A program made the position numbers and the translations under genes. Below are positions 36,761-44,434 of a stretch of 64,000 nucleotides of DNA, in pieces. Numbering within the stretch: the stretch's first letter is position 1; each line of letters begins with the position of its first letter. The stretch comes from Alicyclobacillus sp. ALC3 (GTDB taxonomy: Bacteria > Bacillota > Bacilli > Alicyclobacillales > Alicyclobacillaceae), in NCBI RefSeq assembly GCF_028751195.1, contig NZ_CP066784.1:930001-994000 (forward strand), in the 5' to 3' direction. The notes beneath the pieces are model-generated. The model worked only from the letters and a program-made list of their open reading frames with translations, made no database searches and was not told the origin of the DNA.

Positions 36761-36788
36761 AAAAGAAAAACCCTGTCGACGACAGGGT
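36761..36788 (-). terminator. Intrinsic terminator in the btu leader (riboswitch expression platform)
   Basis: On the minus strand ACCCTGTC-GTC-GACAGGGT makes an 8-bp stem followed by TTTTTCTTTT. It lies downstream of the cobalamin aptamer and upstream of btuC, so B12 binding would favour termination. Confidence 0.85.
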
Positions 36789-36849
36789 GGCTGGAGTTCC
36801 GTATGTACGTTCCCATACAGATCCATAACCTTTCCTCGAAGGTCGGCTG

Positions 36850-37005
36850 CTGCTCCTATCAGGCAGGTCTCCTGGCTCACAGTCCATGGCCTCCACGCTA
36901 GATGTGAAGGTGGGCTGATTACAGTGGCGGGACCGCACCGGACTCACACCGGTTTCCCTATTCTCCCGAGGCTCAAGTCCTCCGGGCACCTGATGGGTTA
37001 AGTTT
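36850..37005 (-). ncRNA. Cobalamin (AdoCbl) riboswitch aptamer
   Basis: Minus strand holds the class hallmarks in order: GGTGCCCGGAG at the 5' side, GGGAAACCGGTG, GAGTCCGGTGCGGTCCCGCC, ACTGTAA, and the B12 box AGCCAGGAGACCTGCC (36876-36861). The near-consensus promoter at 37042-37014 starts the transcript just before it, and a terminator follows. It controls btuC-btuD. End coordinates are approximate. Confidence 0.95.
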
Positions 37006-37013
37006 TCATTGCG

Positions 37014-37042
37014 ATCATAGAGCAGGGCCCGGCACCTGTCAA
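37014..37042 (-). promoter_or_regulatory. Predicted sigma-A promoter of the riboswitch-btuCD operon
   Basis: Minus strand: TTGACA (37042-37037), 17-base spacer, TATGAT (37019-37014); start site would fall near 37007, at the 5' edge of the aptamer. Confidence 0.8.
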
Positions 37043-37075
37043 CGCGCGCCCGAGTCCCGGTCACATTGTGCTGAG

Positions 37076-37098
37076 GTCAGCGGGACTCGAACGCTGAC
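37076..37098 (-). terminator. Hairpin just after the last gene of the alicyclic-acid-like cluster
   Basis: GTCAGCG and CGCTGAC, 7-bp stem with a 9-base loop, begins about 10 bases past the stop of the SDR gene at 37108. No T-tract, so a weak or factor-dependent terminator. Confidence 0.45.
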
Positions 37099-37107
37099 GG
37101 AGGAACG

Positions 37108-37872
37108 TCAAATCGCGTTCCCGCCACCGTGGATGTAGATCACCTGACCAGACACGTAGCTCGCATCCTCGCTCACGAGGAACGCGATAACGTTCGCGAC
37201 GTCTTCCGGTTTGCCGACGCGGCGCAGAGCGACGCGAGCGGCCACCGCCTGTTTGAATTGCTCCGGGTTCAGTCCCATGCGCTCTGCCGTCTGCTTGGTC
37301 ATCTCCGTGTCAATAAAACCCGGTGCAACTGCGTTGACGTTAATGTTGAACTGGCCGAGTTCAATCGCCAGGGTTTTCGTAAAGCCCTGCAATCCAGCTT
37401 TGGCAGCAGAGTAGTTCGCTTGTCCACGGTTGCCGAGCGCTGAGGTGCTGCTCGTGTTGACAATTTTCCCGTACTTCTGTTCCACCATCACTCTTTGCGC
37501 TGCCTTCGCACACAAAAAGCTCCCTTTCAAATGCACGTTCAGAACCGTATCCCAGTCGTCTTCTGTCATCTTGAACAGCAGGTTGTCCCTGATTAACCCA
37601 GCGTTGTTGACCAGAATATCGAGTCGGCCGTAGGCTTGGACAATCCGTTCGACCGCCGCATCCACTTCGCTGGCGACAGCCACGTTGCAGCCGATGCCGA
37701 TGGCCTTGCCGCCTTCCGCCTCAATCGACGCCACGGTGTCGCGCGTGAACTCCTCTTGTAGGTCAATCACGGCGACCTTTGCGCCGTCCTGCGCAAGCTT
37801 GCGCGCGGTAGCAGCCCCAATGCCACGCGCAGCTCCTGTCACCATTGCAACTCGGTTCTCTAAACGCCCCAT
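37108..37872 (-). CDS. FabG-like short-chain dehydrogenase
   Basis: 254 residues. Classical SDR of the 3-oxoacyl-ACP/acyl-CoA reductase type: TGAARGIG, DILVNNAGLIRDNL, catalytic Ser in VNTSSTSA, ANYSAAKAG with Tyr-Lys, VNAVAPGFIDTEMT, and SGQVIYIHGGGNAI, in which the usual V-D-G-G near the C-terminus is replaced by H-G-G-G. It is the last gene of the minus-strand fatty or alicyclic acid cluster, and probably oxidises or reduces a 3-oxoacyl-CoA (inference from context). Confidence 0.82.
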   Translation of the reverse strand: MGRLENRVAMVTGAARGIGAATARKLAQDGAKVAVIDLQEEFTRDTVASIEAEGGKAIGIGCNVAVASEVDAAVERIVQAYGRLDILVNNAGLIRDNLLFKMTEDDWDTVLNVHLKGSFLCAKAAQRVMVEQKYGKIVNTSSTSALGNRGQANYSAAKAGLQGFTKTLAIELGQFNINVNAVAPGFIDTEMTKQTAERMGLNPEQFKQAVAARVALRRVGKPEDVANVIAFLVSEDASYVSGQVIYIHGGGNAI

Positions 37873-37940
37873 ATGTAGGCATCCTCTCTTCAGTTAATTT
37901 ACGACATTACGATACTCCTTGGTGCCCCACCTCGCCGACG

Positions 37941-38363
37941 TCAGCGAAGAGCTACAGCAAACTCTGCATGACCCGCAACGACGCGCTCTTGCTTTTGCGT
38001 CATCCCCCACACATCGGCGCGCACCACCTGCTGCCCATCTACATCCTCAACCGCTTTCACTGTACCTGCGCAGGTGACAACATCCCCCGGGCGGACCATA
38101 CCCGTGAATCTAATCCCAAACGTCAACAAGTCCCCTTCCACACCGACAATCTCCGACAGCATCTGGCCGACAAACGCCATTGTCAACATACCGTGCGCGA
38201 TAACGCCGCCAAGCCCCGCCTGCTGCGCAAACTCGTCCACTGTATGAATGGGGTTAAAGTCCCCTGATGCGCCCGAGTACATCACGAGCTGCGTCTTGGT
38301 GACTGGCGGCTTGACCAGCGGGCCGAGCGCTTGACCCGGCTGATAACGTTCCATTCGTTCCAC
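37941..38363 (-). CDS. MaoC-type hydratase (catalytic hot-dog subunit)
   Basis: 140 residues from GTG 38363 (GGAGG seven bases before); ATG 38354 is possible. Single hot-dog domain with the hydratase-2 motif SGDFNPIHTVDEFAQQAG then GVIAHGMLTM, including the catalytic Asp and His pair. (R)-specific enoyl-CoA hydratases have this motif. Seventy-four bases upstream is a second hot-dog gene (38438-38884) lacking the His, suggesting a heterodimer like HadAB or ChsH1-H2. It could supply the hydration step in the cluster. Confidence 0.8.
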   Translation of the reverse strand: MERMERYQPGQALGPLVKPPVTKTQLVMYSGASGDFNPIHTVDEFAQQAGLGGVIAHGMLTMAFVGQMLSEIVGVEGDLLTFGIRFTGMVRPGDVVTCAGTVKAVEDVDGQQVVRADVWGMTQKQERVVAGHAEFAVALR

Positions 38364-38437
38364 ACTCCCTCCTCCGGCCAAACCGACCGGTTGGTGCTCA
38401 AGCAGCAAACGACGTTACAGAAGTGCAAATGCGATGC

Positions 38438-38884
38438 CTACGCCTGTGGTCGATAAATGACCGTCGACTTCTGCACAAGCAAGTGCTCCCCAGCTTCGTC
38501 GGCAACTGTCTGCTCAAACACAAGGAACACCATCGTGCCAAGCGATCCCGATTTTTCAAACACATCGACGAGTTTGTTGCTGCAGTACACCACATCGCCA
38601 GCGCAAATCGGCTTTTTGTAGCTGAACTCCTGCGAACCGTGGATGAGACCTGCAAATGGCAGTTCGAACTCAGGAATGTCACCAAAGTCGAAAGACCTGC
38701 TGAACGTCGGCGGTGCGACGATGCGCCCATAACGCGTCCCGGCAGCATACTGTTCGTCGCGGTAGAGCGGATTTGGATCACCGATGGCCTCAGCGAACTT
38801 CCGGATGGCCCCTTTCTCGACTTCGTTTTTTACCGGCGTGGAGCTACGCCCGACAAACGGGCGAAACCTGTCAGCGGCAGCCAT
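38438..38884 (-). CDS. MaoC N-terminal/FAS1-like dehydratase domain protein (non-catalytic half)
   Basis: 148 residues. Hot-dog domain of the MaoC_dehydrat_N type: EKGAIRKFAEAIGDPNPLYRD then GTRYGRIVAPPTF. The position of the catalytic His of MaoC enzymes is taken by Tyr (NPLY), as in the structural half of heterodimeric hydratases. ATG 38884 has AGGAGAG upstream. Next to the catalytic-type MaoC gene, so pairing is likely but unproven. Confidence 0.78.
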   Translation of the reverse strand: MAAADRFRPFVGRSSTPVKNEVEKGAIRKFAEAIGDPNPLYRDEQYAAGTRYGRIVAPPTFSRSFDFGDIPEFELPFAGLIHGSQEFSYKKPICAGDVVYCSNKLVDVFEKSGSLGTMVFLVFEQTVADEAGEHLLVQKSTVIYRPQA

Positions 38885-38932
38885 GACTCACTCTCCTGTC
38901 ACATTCTCTGTCCAGTGCCGTCAAGACGAACC

Positions 38933-39691
38933 TCAACGCTTGAATGACGCGGCGCCGTCGTCGACGAAGAACTCGTGTCCGTTGAGGAATGAGGCATCGT
39001 CGCTGGCGAGGAAGGTGACGAATTTCGCCACCTCCTCAGGCGTCCCCATACGACGGCGCATCTGTGCCTTCTGAGCAGCGTCCCAGATGGCAGGATTGTC
39101 GCGCCAGCCGTCGACGATGTGCGTGTCGATCAGACCTGGCGCAATCGCGACCACGCGAATTCCGTACGGGGCGAGTTCCAGCGCCGCCGCCTTCGTCATC
39201 ATGACAACTGCGCCTTTGCTCGCGTGGTACGGGAACTGTCTGCGGTCTGCGATGAAACCGTAGACCGACGCGGTGTTGATGATGACGCCGCCGCCCGTCT
39301 CTTTCATTGCTCGGCCTGCTGCTCGAATCCCGTAGAACACACCGTGTTGATCAACTGCCACCACACGGTGGTACTCTTCAATCGGCATCTCCAGCACGCT
39401 CACCTGCAAGCCGCCGACGCCAGCGTTGTTGAACATCACGTCGAGCCTTCCGTAATGGTCCACGGCGGTTTGCACCAACGCCTCGACCTGCCCGTAGTCG
39501 GCAGTGTTTACAGGGTGAAACAGCGCGTTGCCGCCACCCGCCGTGATGTCTGAAACGACTTCCTGACCCGTCTCATGGTTGATGTCCCCGACGACAACCT
39601 TCGCCCCTTCACGGGCGAACTCTCGCGCACAGGCGCGGCCAATACCGCTTCCCCCGCCCGTGACAACGGCGACTTTACCTGCAAGTCTCAC
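38933..39691 (-). CDS. Short-chain dehydrogenase
   Basis: 252 residues from GTG 39691, eight bases after GGAGG. TGGGSGIG, FNNAGVGG, catalytic Ser in INTASVYG, Tyr-Lys in FPYHASKGAV, PGLIDTH, and C-terminal NGHEFFVDDGAASF (Asp-Asp rather than Asp-Gly). Aspartate after the second strand (VVGDINHE) favours NAD(H), as in catabolic beta-oxidation-like SDRs. Substrate not determinable. Lies 16 bases downstream of the ligase gene. Confidence 0.8.
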   Translation of the reverse strand: MRLAGKVAVVTGGGSGIGRACAREFAREGAKVVVGDINHETGQEVVSDITAGGGNALFHPVNTADYGQVEALVQTAVDHYGRLDVMFNNAGVGGLQVSVLEMPIEEYHRVVAVDQHGVFYGIRAAGRAMKETGGGVIINTASVYGFIADRRQFPYHASKGAVVMMTKAAALELAPYGIRVVAIAPGLIDTHIVDGWRDNPAIWDAAQKAQMRRRMGTPEEVAKFVTFLASDDASFLNGHEFFVDDGAASFKR

Positions 39692-39706
39692 AGCCGATAC
39701 CTCCAA

Positions 39707-41341
39707 TCAATCGGTTTGCAACTTTGCAGCGATGAGTTCACGCAAGCGGAACTTCTGTACCTTGCCGCTCGCGGTGCGCGGGAACTCCTCGACAATTTCG
39801 ATGCGTTCCGGCCAGTATTGCCGGGTCACGCCTTTCTGGTTGAGAAAGGCGGTCATCGAGGCCATCGTCAGCGGCTCGCGTCCTGGTTTCATGCTGACGA
39901 ACGCGCAAGCGCGTTCCTGCAGACGCGCGTCCGGCATCGCCACCAATTGTGCGACTGCCACATCCGGGTGCTCATGCAGGAGGTTTTCTATGTAGGAGAC
40001 CGGCACGTTTTCACCGCCACGGATGATGGTATCCTTTTGCCGGCCGGTGATGCGGACGTACCCATCGGAGTCAATCGTTGCGCGGTCACCCGTGATAAAC
40101 CACTCGTCGACGAACTGAGAGACGGTGTACTCGTGGTTTTTCAAATAGCCAACAAACACCGTTGCCCCAGCCACCCACAAATCTCCTTCCGTATCCGGGG
40201 CAACCAGTGCCTGAGATTCATCAACAGTCTTGACCTTGAGATGCCCCAGTGGACACCCGTCAGTGCTAGTCAGCTTGTCGATCGAATCTCCTGGCATGGT
40301 GACAGTGACGAGACCGTTCTCAGACTGGCCCCATCCGGACAGGATTCGGCAGGGCAGCTTCTCGTACGCTTCGCGCACCAGCGGGCGCGGGATGGGCGCT
40401 CCGGCCGAAACAAAGTATTTCAGCGAACTCAAGTCACGGTCCTTGAGCCCTTCAAGCTGCACAAGGTCGTACAGAAATGGCGTTGCTGCCATCGTGAAGG
40501 TAACTTTGTCCTGTTCAATGTGGTCGACAAGGCGATGTGGATTCCACACGTCCTGAAAAATGGCTGTAGCGCCGAGTTCAATTGGCATCCGTACGCCGTA
40601 CAAAAATCCGGTCTGGTGCGCAAACGTCGAGGCCATGAAGATGACGTCGTCAGATGTCAAGCCAAGGCGTTCCACCATGATATCGTTGGTCGTGCCAAGC
40701 GTGTTGTGTGTATGCATGACACCTTTGGGCATACCCGTAGTTCCGGACGTGAAGACAATTTCCGTGACGTCGTTCGGGTCAAGCACGATGTCGTCCAGCG
40801 CTGTTATACTGCCACGCGTCTCCCATGGCTCGTCCGTAAGTTTTGAGAATGCCTCAAAGCCTTCAGGAACGTGCTCACCAATCACAAATACATGCTGGAG
40901 CGCTGGCCAGTTTGGCCGCAGGCGGCTAATCATCTCCGTGTAGTCGAAACCGCGAAAGACATCGGGAATGACAAGAACCTTTGACTCCGCCTCTCTGACC
41001 ATATATGAAATTTCGCGATCTCGATAGATCGGAATGAGCGGGTTGCTAATGGCGCCAATGCGCGTCGTCGCAAAATGTAAGATGAGGAATTCGTTCCAGT
41101 TCGGCAGTTGGAAGGAGACGACATCGCCCGCTCCCACTCCGTAGGCCTGCAAAGCAAGTGCGACGCGGTCTACGACTTCTTCAAATTCCCGATAGGTGTA
41201 AGAGGAATTACGGTCTATGATGGCAACCTTGTCTGGAATCTCCTTGGCTCGCTGTTTCAGCACAGACACAATGGTTCGGTGCGGCCAGTCGTTCATGTAC
41301 CGCGCCTTATACGAATCTGTGAGTATGGTTTGAAGCTTCAC
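39707..41341 (-). CDS. Acyl-CoA ligase, cyclohexanecarboxylate-CoA ligase (AliA)-like
   Basis: 544 residues; start GTG 41341 is six bases after GGGGTGAGG. ANL superfamily: P-loop VFTSGTTGMPKGVMHTHN near residue 200, LSGWGQSENGL (A5), TGDRATIDSDGYVRITGR (A7-A8), and the catalytic Lys in PRTASGKVQKFRLRE. N-terminal segments such as WNEFLILHFATTRIGAISNPLIP resemble cyclohexanecarboxylate and medium-chain acyl-CoA ligases (AliA type). It would activate a carboxylic acid with ATP and CoA. The adjacent BadH- and BadI-like genes support an alicyclic substrate. Symbol withheld because substrate is inferred. Confidence 0.75.
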   Translation of the reverse strand: MKLQTILTDSYKARYMNDWPHRTIVSVLKQRAKEIPDKVAIIDRNSSYTYREFEEVVDRVALALQAYGVGAGDVVSFQLPNWNEFLILHFATTRIGAISNPLIPIYRDREISYMVREAESKVLVIPDVFRGFDYTEMISRLRPNWPALQHVFVIGEHVPEGFEAFSKLTDEPWETRGSITALDDIVLDPNDVTEIVFTSGTTGMPKGVMHTHNTLGTTNDIMVERLGLTSDDVIFMASTFAHQTGFLYGVRMPIELGATAIFQDVWNPHRLVDHIEQDKVTFTMAATPFLYDLVQLEGLKDRDLSSLKYFVSAGAPIPRPLVREAYEKLPCRILSGWGQSENGLVTVTMPGDSIDKLTSTDGCPLGHLKVKTVDESQALVAPDTEGDLWVAGATVFVGYLKNHEYTVSQFVDEWFITGDRATIDSDGYVRITGRQKDTIIRGGENVPVSYIENLLHEHPDVAVAQLVAMPDARLQERACAFVSMKPGREPLTMASMTAFLNQKGVTRQYWPERIEIVEEFPRTASGKVQKFRLRELIAAKLQTD

Positions 41342-41412
41342 CGGCAACCTCACCCCTCGTGCTTCTCTAAATTACATCGTCCTCATTGTAGCGCAACCAC
41401 AGCTAGAATTGT

Positions 41413-42156
41413 CTATACCATGGTTAAACCACCACTCACTGACAGCGTCTGGCCCGTGACATAGCTCGCCTCTTTGGAGACAAAATACGCGACTGCCCCT
41501 GCGATGTCCTCCGGCCGTCCAAGGCGCCGCAGTGGAATCGCCTTCTCAAGGGCACTCTTGATGCCGGGGTTATACGACCCAATCTCCGCAAACAGCGGCG
41601 TGTCTGCAGGTCCTGGCGCAACGCAGTTGACGTTGATGTGGTAACGCGCTAGTTCTCGAGCCAACGTCTTCGTGAAGGCAATCACGCCTCCTTTCGCCGC
41701 GGAGTATACCGCTTCCCCGGTTGAACCGACACGACCCGCATCAGAGGCAATGTTGACGACGCGACCGCTCCCATGCTCAATCAGGGTTGGCAGCAGAACT
41801 TTGCACGTGTGCATCGGACCAAGCAGGTTGATCCGCAGAATGCGGTCCCAGGTATCAGGCGAGCTGTCGAGAAAAGGCTCGACCTTGTCCCAGCCCGCAT
41901 TGTTGACGAGGACGTTTACGAACCCGCACGCTGCAAGCACCTCATCGCGCGCCCGTTCCACACTTGCGAGGTCGGTCACGTCACAGTGAACGGCAATGGC
42001 CTTTCCGCCCGCGCGTTCAACTTCTGTCACCGTCTCCCGCGCCGCATCAAGTCGCACGTCCGCCACAGCCACCGTCCCTGCTTGCGCTAACTGATGCGCG
42101 ATGGCTCTGCCAATTCCGCTTCCCGCCCCGGTGACAAATGCCACTTGTGCCGTCAT
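41413..42156 (-). CDS. badH: 2-hydroxycyclohexanecarboxyl-CoA dehydrogenase-like SDR (BadH type)
   Basis: 247 residues. SDR with TGAGSGIG, NNAGWDKVEPF, VNIASDAGRVGSTGEAVYSA followed by Lys, TLARELARYHINVN, PGPADTPL and LSVSGGLTM. The combination N-N-A-G-W-D, I-A-S-D-A-x-R-V-G-S and the L-S-V-S-G-G-L-T-M ending is that of Rhodopseudomonas palustris BadH rather than of FabG. BadH oxidises 2-hydroxy- to 2-ketocyclohexanecarboxyl-CoA with NAD. Start ATG 42156, seven bases after GGGAGG (ATG 42159 possible). Sixty-three bases downstream of the BadI-like gene. Confidence 0.75.
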   Translation of the reverse strand: MTAQVAFVTGAGSGIGRAIAHQLAQAGTVAVADVRLDAARETVTEVERAGGKAIAVHCDVTDLASVERARDEVLAACGFVNVLVNNAGWDKVEPFLDSSPDTWDRILRINLLGPMHTCKVLLPTLIEHGSGRVVNIASDAGRVGSTGEAVYSAAKGGVIAFTKTLARELARYHINVNCVAPGPADTPLFAEIGSYNPGIKSALEKAIPLRRLGRPEDIAGAVAYFVSKEASYVTGQTLSVSGGLTMV

Positions 42157-42222
42157 CATGCATCCTCCCCTTGTGCACTGCCAGTTGTCAACGTGATCGA
42201 ACTGAGTCTCAGAGCAGGTGCG

Positions 42223-43020
42223 TCACCCCCGGAACTTCCGAAAGTCAACGGGTCGCTTCGCTCGGAAGGCTCGATTGCCCTCCTGCGCTTCTTCCGTGCC
42301 ATAGTACATCGCTAGACTCGCCATGCCGAGTTGCGAGATGCCCTCAATGAACGCCACATCTGCGTTAAACGACTGCTTCAGGACCTTGAGGGCGGTCGGA
42401 CTCTTATCTAGAATCTTCTGACACCAACGGTCAACTTCCTCCATGAGCTGTTCATGCGGCACAACTTTATTCACAAGCCCCATCTCTCGCGCTTCTTCGG
42501 CACTGTACTGTTCGCACAGGTACCAAATTTCACGGGCCTTTTTGTGACCGACAATGTGCGCGAGGTAGCTGCTCCCAAAGCCGACGTCGTAGCTGCCCAC
42601 CTTCGGCCCACTCTGCCCGAAGATTGCCCTGTCAGAGGCGATTGTCAAGTCGCAGATCACGTGCAAGACGTGTCCGCCGCCGATGGCGTAACCGTTGACG
42701 GCCGCGATGACAGGCTTCGGAATGCTGCGAATGTAGTAGTGCAGCGTCTCAATCTCGATACCAATGCCGTTGCCAAGCCCACTTTTCGCACCGTACCCGT
42801 CCGCTGCACGCTCCTTTTGGTCACCGCCGGCACAAAACGCGCGGTCACCCGCACCGGTCAAGACGACGACACCGATTTCGTTGTCGTCCCACGCGTCGCG
42901 AAAGGCCGTGATCATCTCGTCCACGGTCTGGCCGCGAAACGCATTCATCGCCTTTGGCCGATTGATTGTTACTTTGGCAACACCGCCCTGCTTCTCGTAG
43001 AGAATGTCGGTCAAATTCAT
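42223..43020 (-). CDS. badI: 2-ketocyclohexanecarboxyl-CoA hydrolase-like crotonase (BadI type)
   Basis: 265 residues, crotonase fold related to MenB. NRPKAMNAFRGQT, LTGAGDRAFCAGGDQKE, PKPVIAAVNGYAIGGGHVLH, FGQSGPKVGSYDVGFG, KKAREIWYLCEQYSAEEA and the C-terminal FRKF match R. palustris BadI, which opens the ring hydrolytically to pimeloyl-CoA. MenB (naphthoate synthase) shares several of these, so MenB-like function is the main alternative, but no menaquinone gene is nearby and the BadH-like partner is. ATG 43020 after GAGGAGGGG. Confidence 0.72.
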   Translation of the reverse strand: MNLTDILYEKQGGVAKVTINRPKAMNAFRGQTVDEMITAFRDAWDDNEIGVVVLTGAGDRAFCAGGDQKERAADGYGAKSGLGNGIGIEIETLHYYIRSIPKPVIAAVNGYAIGGGHVLHVICDLTIASDRAIFGQSGPKVGSYDVGFGSSYLAHIVGHKKAREIWYLCEQYSAEEAREMGLVNKVVPHEQLMEEVDRWCQKILDKSPTALKVLKQSFNADVAFIEGISQLGMASLAMYYGTEEAQEGNRAFRAKRPVDFRKFRG

Positions 43021-43044
43021 GCCGGTTCCCCTCCTCGGTTGCGC

Positions 43045-43605
43045 TTAACAGGGTTTATAGGCGCGGCCGAACAATTCCCGGGCAATGACCATCTGTTGGG
43101 TCTGCGCGGCGACGGCAGCCTTTGGCCCCATCCACTTCGCCATCGCGGCCTCCATCGTGTGCGGCCGCCCGCAATCGCGAAGCCACAGCGCTCGATAGCA
43201 GTGCCACCTGACCATCTGTAGTTTGGTGTAGTGCTCGACAATGGGAAAAGACGCCCCTTGGTACTTGGCCAAGGGGTGTCCTAAGGTGTGTCTGACTTTG
43301 ACAAACGCTATCGTCTCGTCGAGGCTTTGCAACGCAGCGCCAATGCACTGGAGAGCAATCAAAATGCGACTCAGGTCAAACCCGTTCATCACTTCGTAAA
43401 ACCCGCGGTTCTCCACTCCGACCAAATTCTCGGCAGGCACGCGAACGCTGTCCAGAACGACCGAGCCACGCGCAATCGGGACGGTCCCCATATCCCGACA
43501 GACCTCGGTATGCACACCTGGCAGACCTGTTGGCACGAGAAAGGCGCTGATGCCCTTGGCGCCCTTTGACGTAAATGAGAAGTCGATGACCGCTCCCCCC
43601 TCTAC
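43045..43605 (-). pseudogene. Decayed acyl-CoA dehydrogenase (cyclohexanecarboxyl-CoA dehydrogenase-like)
   Basis: Acyl-CoA dehydrogenase remnant. The open frame begins right after an in-frame TGA (43608-43606) with FSFTSKGAKGISAFLVP, the middle beta domain; the N-terminal third of the enzyme is missing. The C-terminal helical domain (DLSRILIALQCIGAALQSLDE, KYQGASFPIVEH) is intact up to AKWMGPKAAV, then jumps to AAQTQQMVIARELFGR. A block of roughly 35 residues that in homologues includes the His-Gly-x-x-Gly-Tyr motif and the terminal catalytic/FAD segment is absent. No frameshift within the remnant. Neighbours suggest it was AliB-like. A shorter GTG-started product at 43536 could in principle be made but would not be an active dehydrogenase. 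Confidence 0.75.
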
Positions 43606-43642
43606 TCAAGTTCATGCGAGGTAGACGAGAAACATGCGTGGC

Positions 43643-44395
43643 TCAGCCGAGCATCGTAAATCCGCCGTCGACTGCGAGAACCTGCCCTGTCACCCAGTTC
43701 GAGCGGCTCGACAACAAAAACAGCATCGCATCTGCGACGTCTTGCGGCGTTCCAAGTCGGCCGGCAGGATACTGCCGAGTGATTTTCGGAACTAGCTCTG
43801 GGTCGAGCGGACTGTCTGGCTTGTCCACGAGGCCGAGCGACATGGTATTGCACTGCACACCCTTTGGCCCGACTTCCTGGGCAAGTGACTTGACAAAGCT
43901 AATGGCCGCTCCCCGCGCGGACGAGGAAATGATGAGATTGCGGTCGCCGGTGCGGGCTGAATCCCCGACGAGATTGATGAACTTCCCCCGCCCCTGATGT
44001 GTCATCTGTGGGACTAACAAATAGGCCAGGTGTAAGACGCTGAAGTAACAAGCGCTCACTTCTCTGTGCCACTCGCCGGGTTGATAGTCGTACAGCCGCT
44101 TATACTGACCGAACCCCGCGTTGTTGACCACGCCGTACAGGTCTCCGATGCGCGCGAGTTCGTCGCGCAAGCGCTCTACTTGTTGGTAGTCGCCGAGGTC
44201 TCCCTGCACCAGGTGTACCTCTGCTGCGACGGAAGAGCGCACTTCCTCCATCAATGCTTGGGCTGCATCTGCAGAGTTGAAGTAGTGGAGCACTACGCGC
44301 GCGCCTTCAGCCGCGAGCGCTCTCACCATCTGCCTGCCAACCCCAAGTGCGGCGCCTGTGACTAGCACCACTTTGCCTTCCAAATCGAGGTCCAC
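43643..44395 (-). CDS. SDR-fold protein lacking the catalytic Ser-Tyr-Lys, at the ymfI position
   Basis: 250 residues from GTG 44395 with AAGGAGG eight bases upstream. Rossmann features are normal (VLVTGAALGVG, VVNNAGFGQ, GQVLAVDGGFTML). The catalytic motifs are not: where SDRs read Ser-x12-Tyr-x3-Lys this has NLVGDSARTGDRN and IISSSARGAAIS, so Ser, Tyr and Lys are replaced by Gly, Ser and Arg. It directly follows ymfF-ymfH, the place of ymfI in Bacillus (an SDR, EF-P-modifying reductase there), but also sits at the head of the alicyclic cluster. It may be a divergent enoyl-reductase-like enzyme or a non-catalytic protein. Confidence 0.65.
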   Translation of the reverse strand: MDLDLEGKVVLVTGAALGVGRQMVRALAAEGARVVLHYFNSADAAQALMEEVRSSVAAEVHLVQGDLGDYQQVERLRDELARIGDLYGVVNNAGFGQYKRLYDYQPGEWHREVSACYFSVLHLAYLLVPQMTHQGRGKFINLVGDSARTGDRNLIISSSARGAAISFVKSLAQEVGPKGVQCNTMSLGLVDKPDSPLDPELVPKITRQYPAGRLGTPQDVADAMLFLLSSRSNWVTGQVLAVDGGFTMLG

Positions 44396-44434
44396 GCCAG
44401 TGCCTCCTTGTATGTACGTAAGTCGGCGCACGCG

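Noticed and set aside
37076..37098. tRNA T-arm-like TTCGAGTCC
   Set aside because: The flanking stem pairs with an offset that does not match a T-arm, and no acceptor, D or anticodon arm is found around it. Read instead as a hairpin after the SDR gene.
43376..43615. ATG-started 79-codon frame at the head of the acyl-CoA dehydrogenase remnant
   Set aside because: It runs in another frame from the recognisable dehydrogenase sequence and has no family resemblance.
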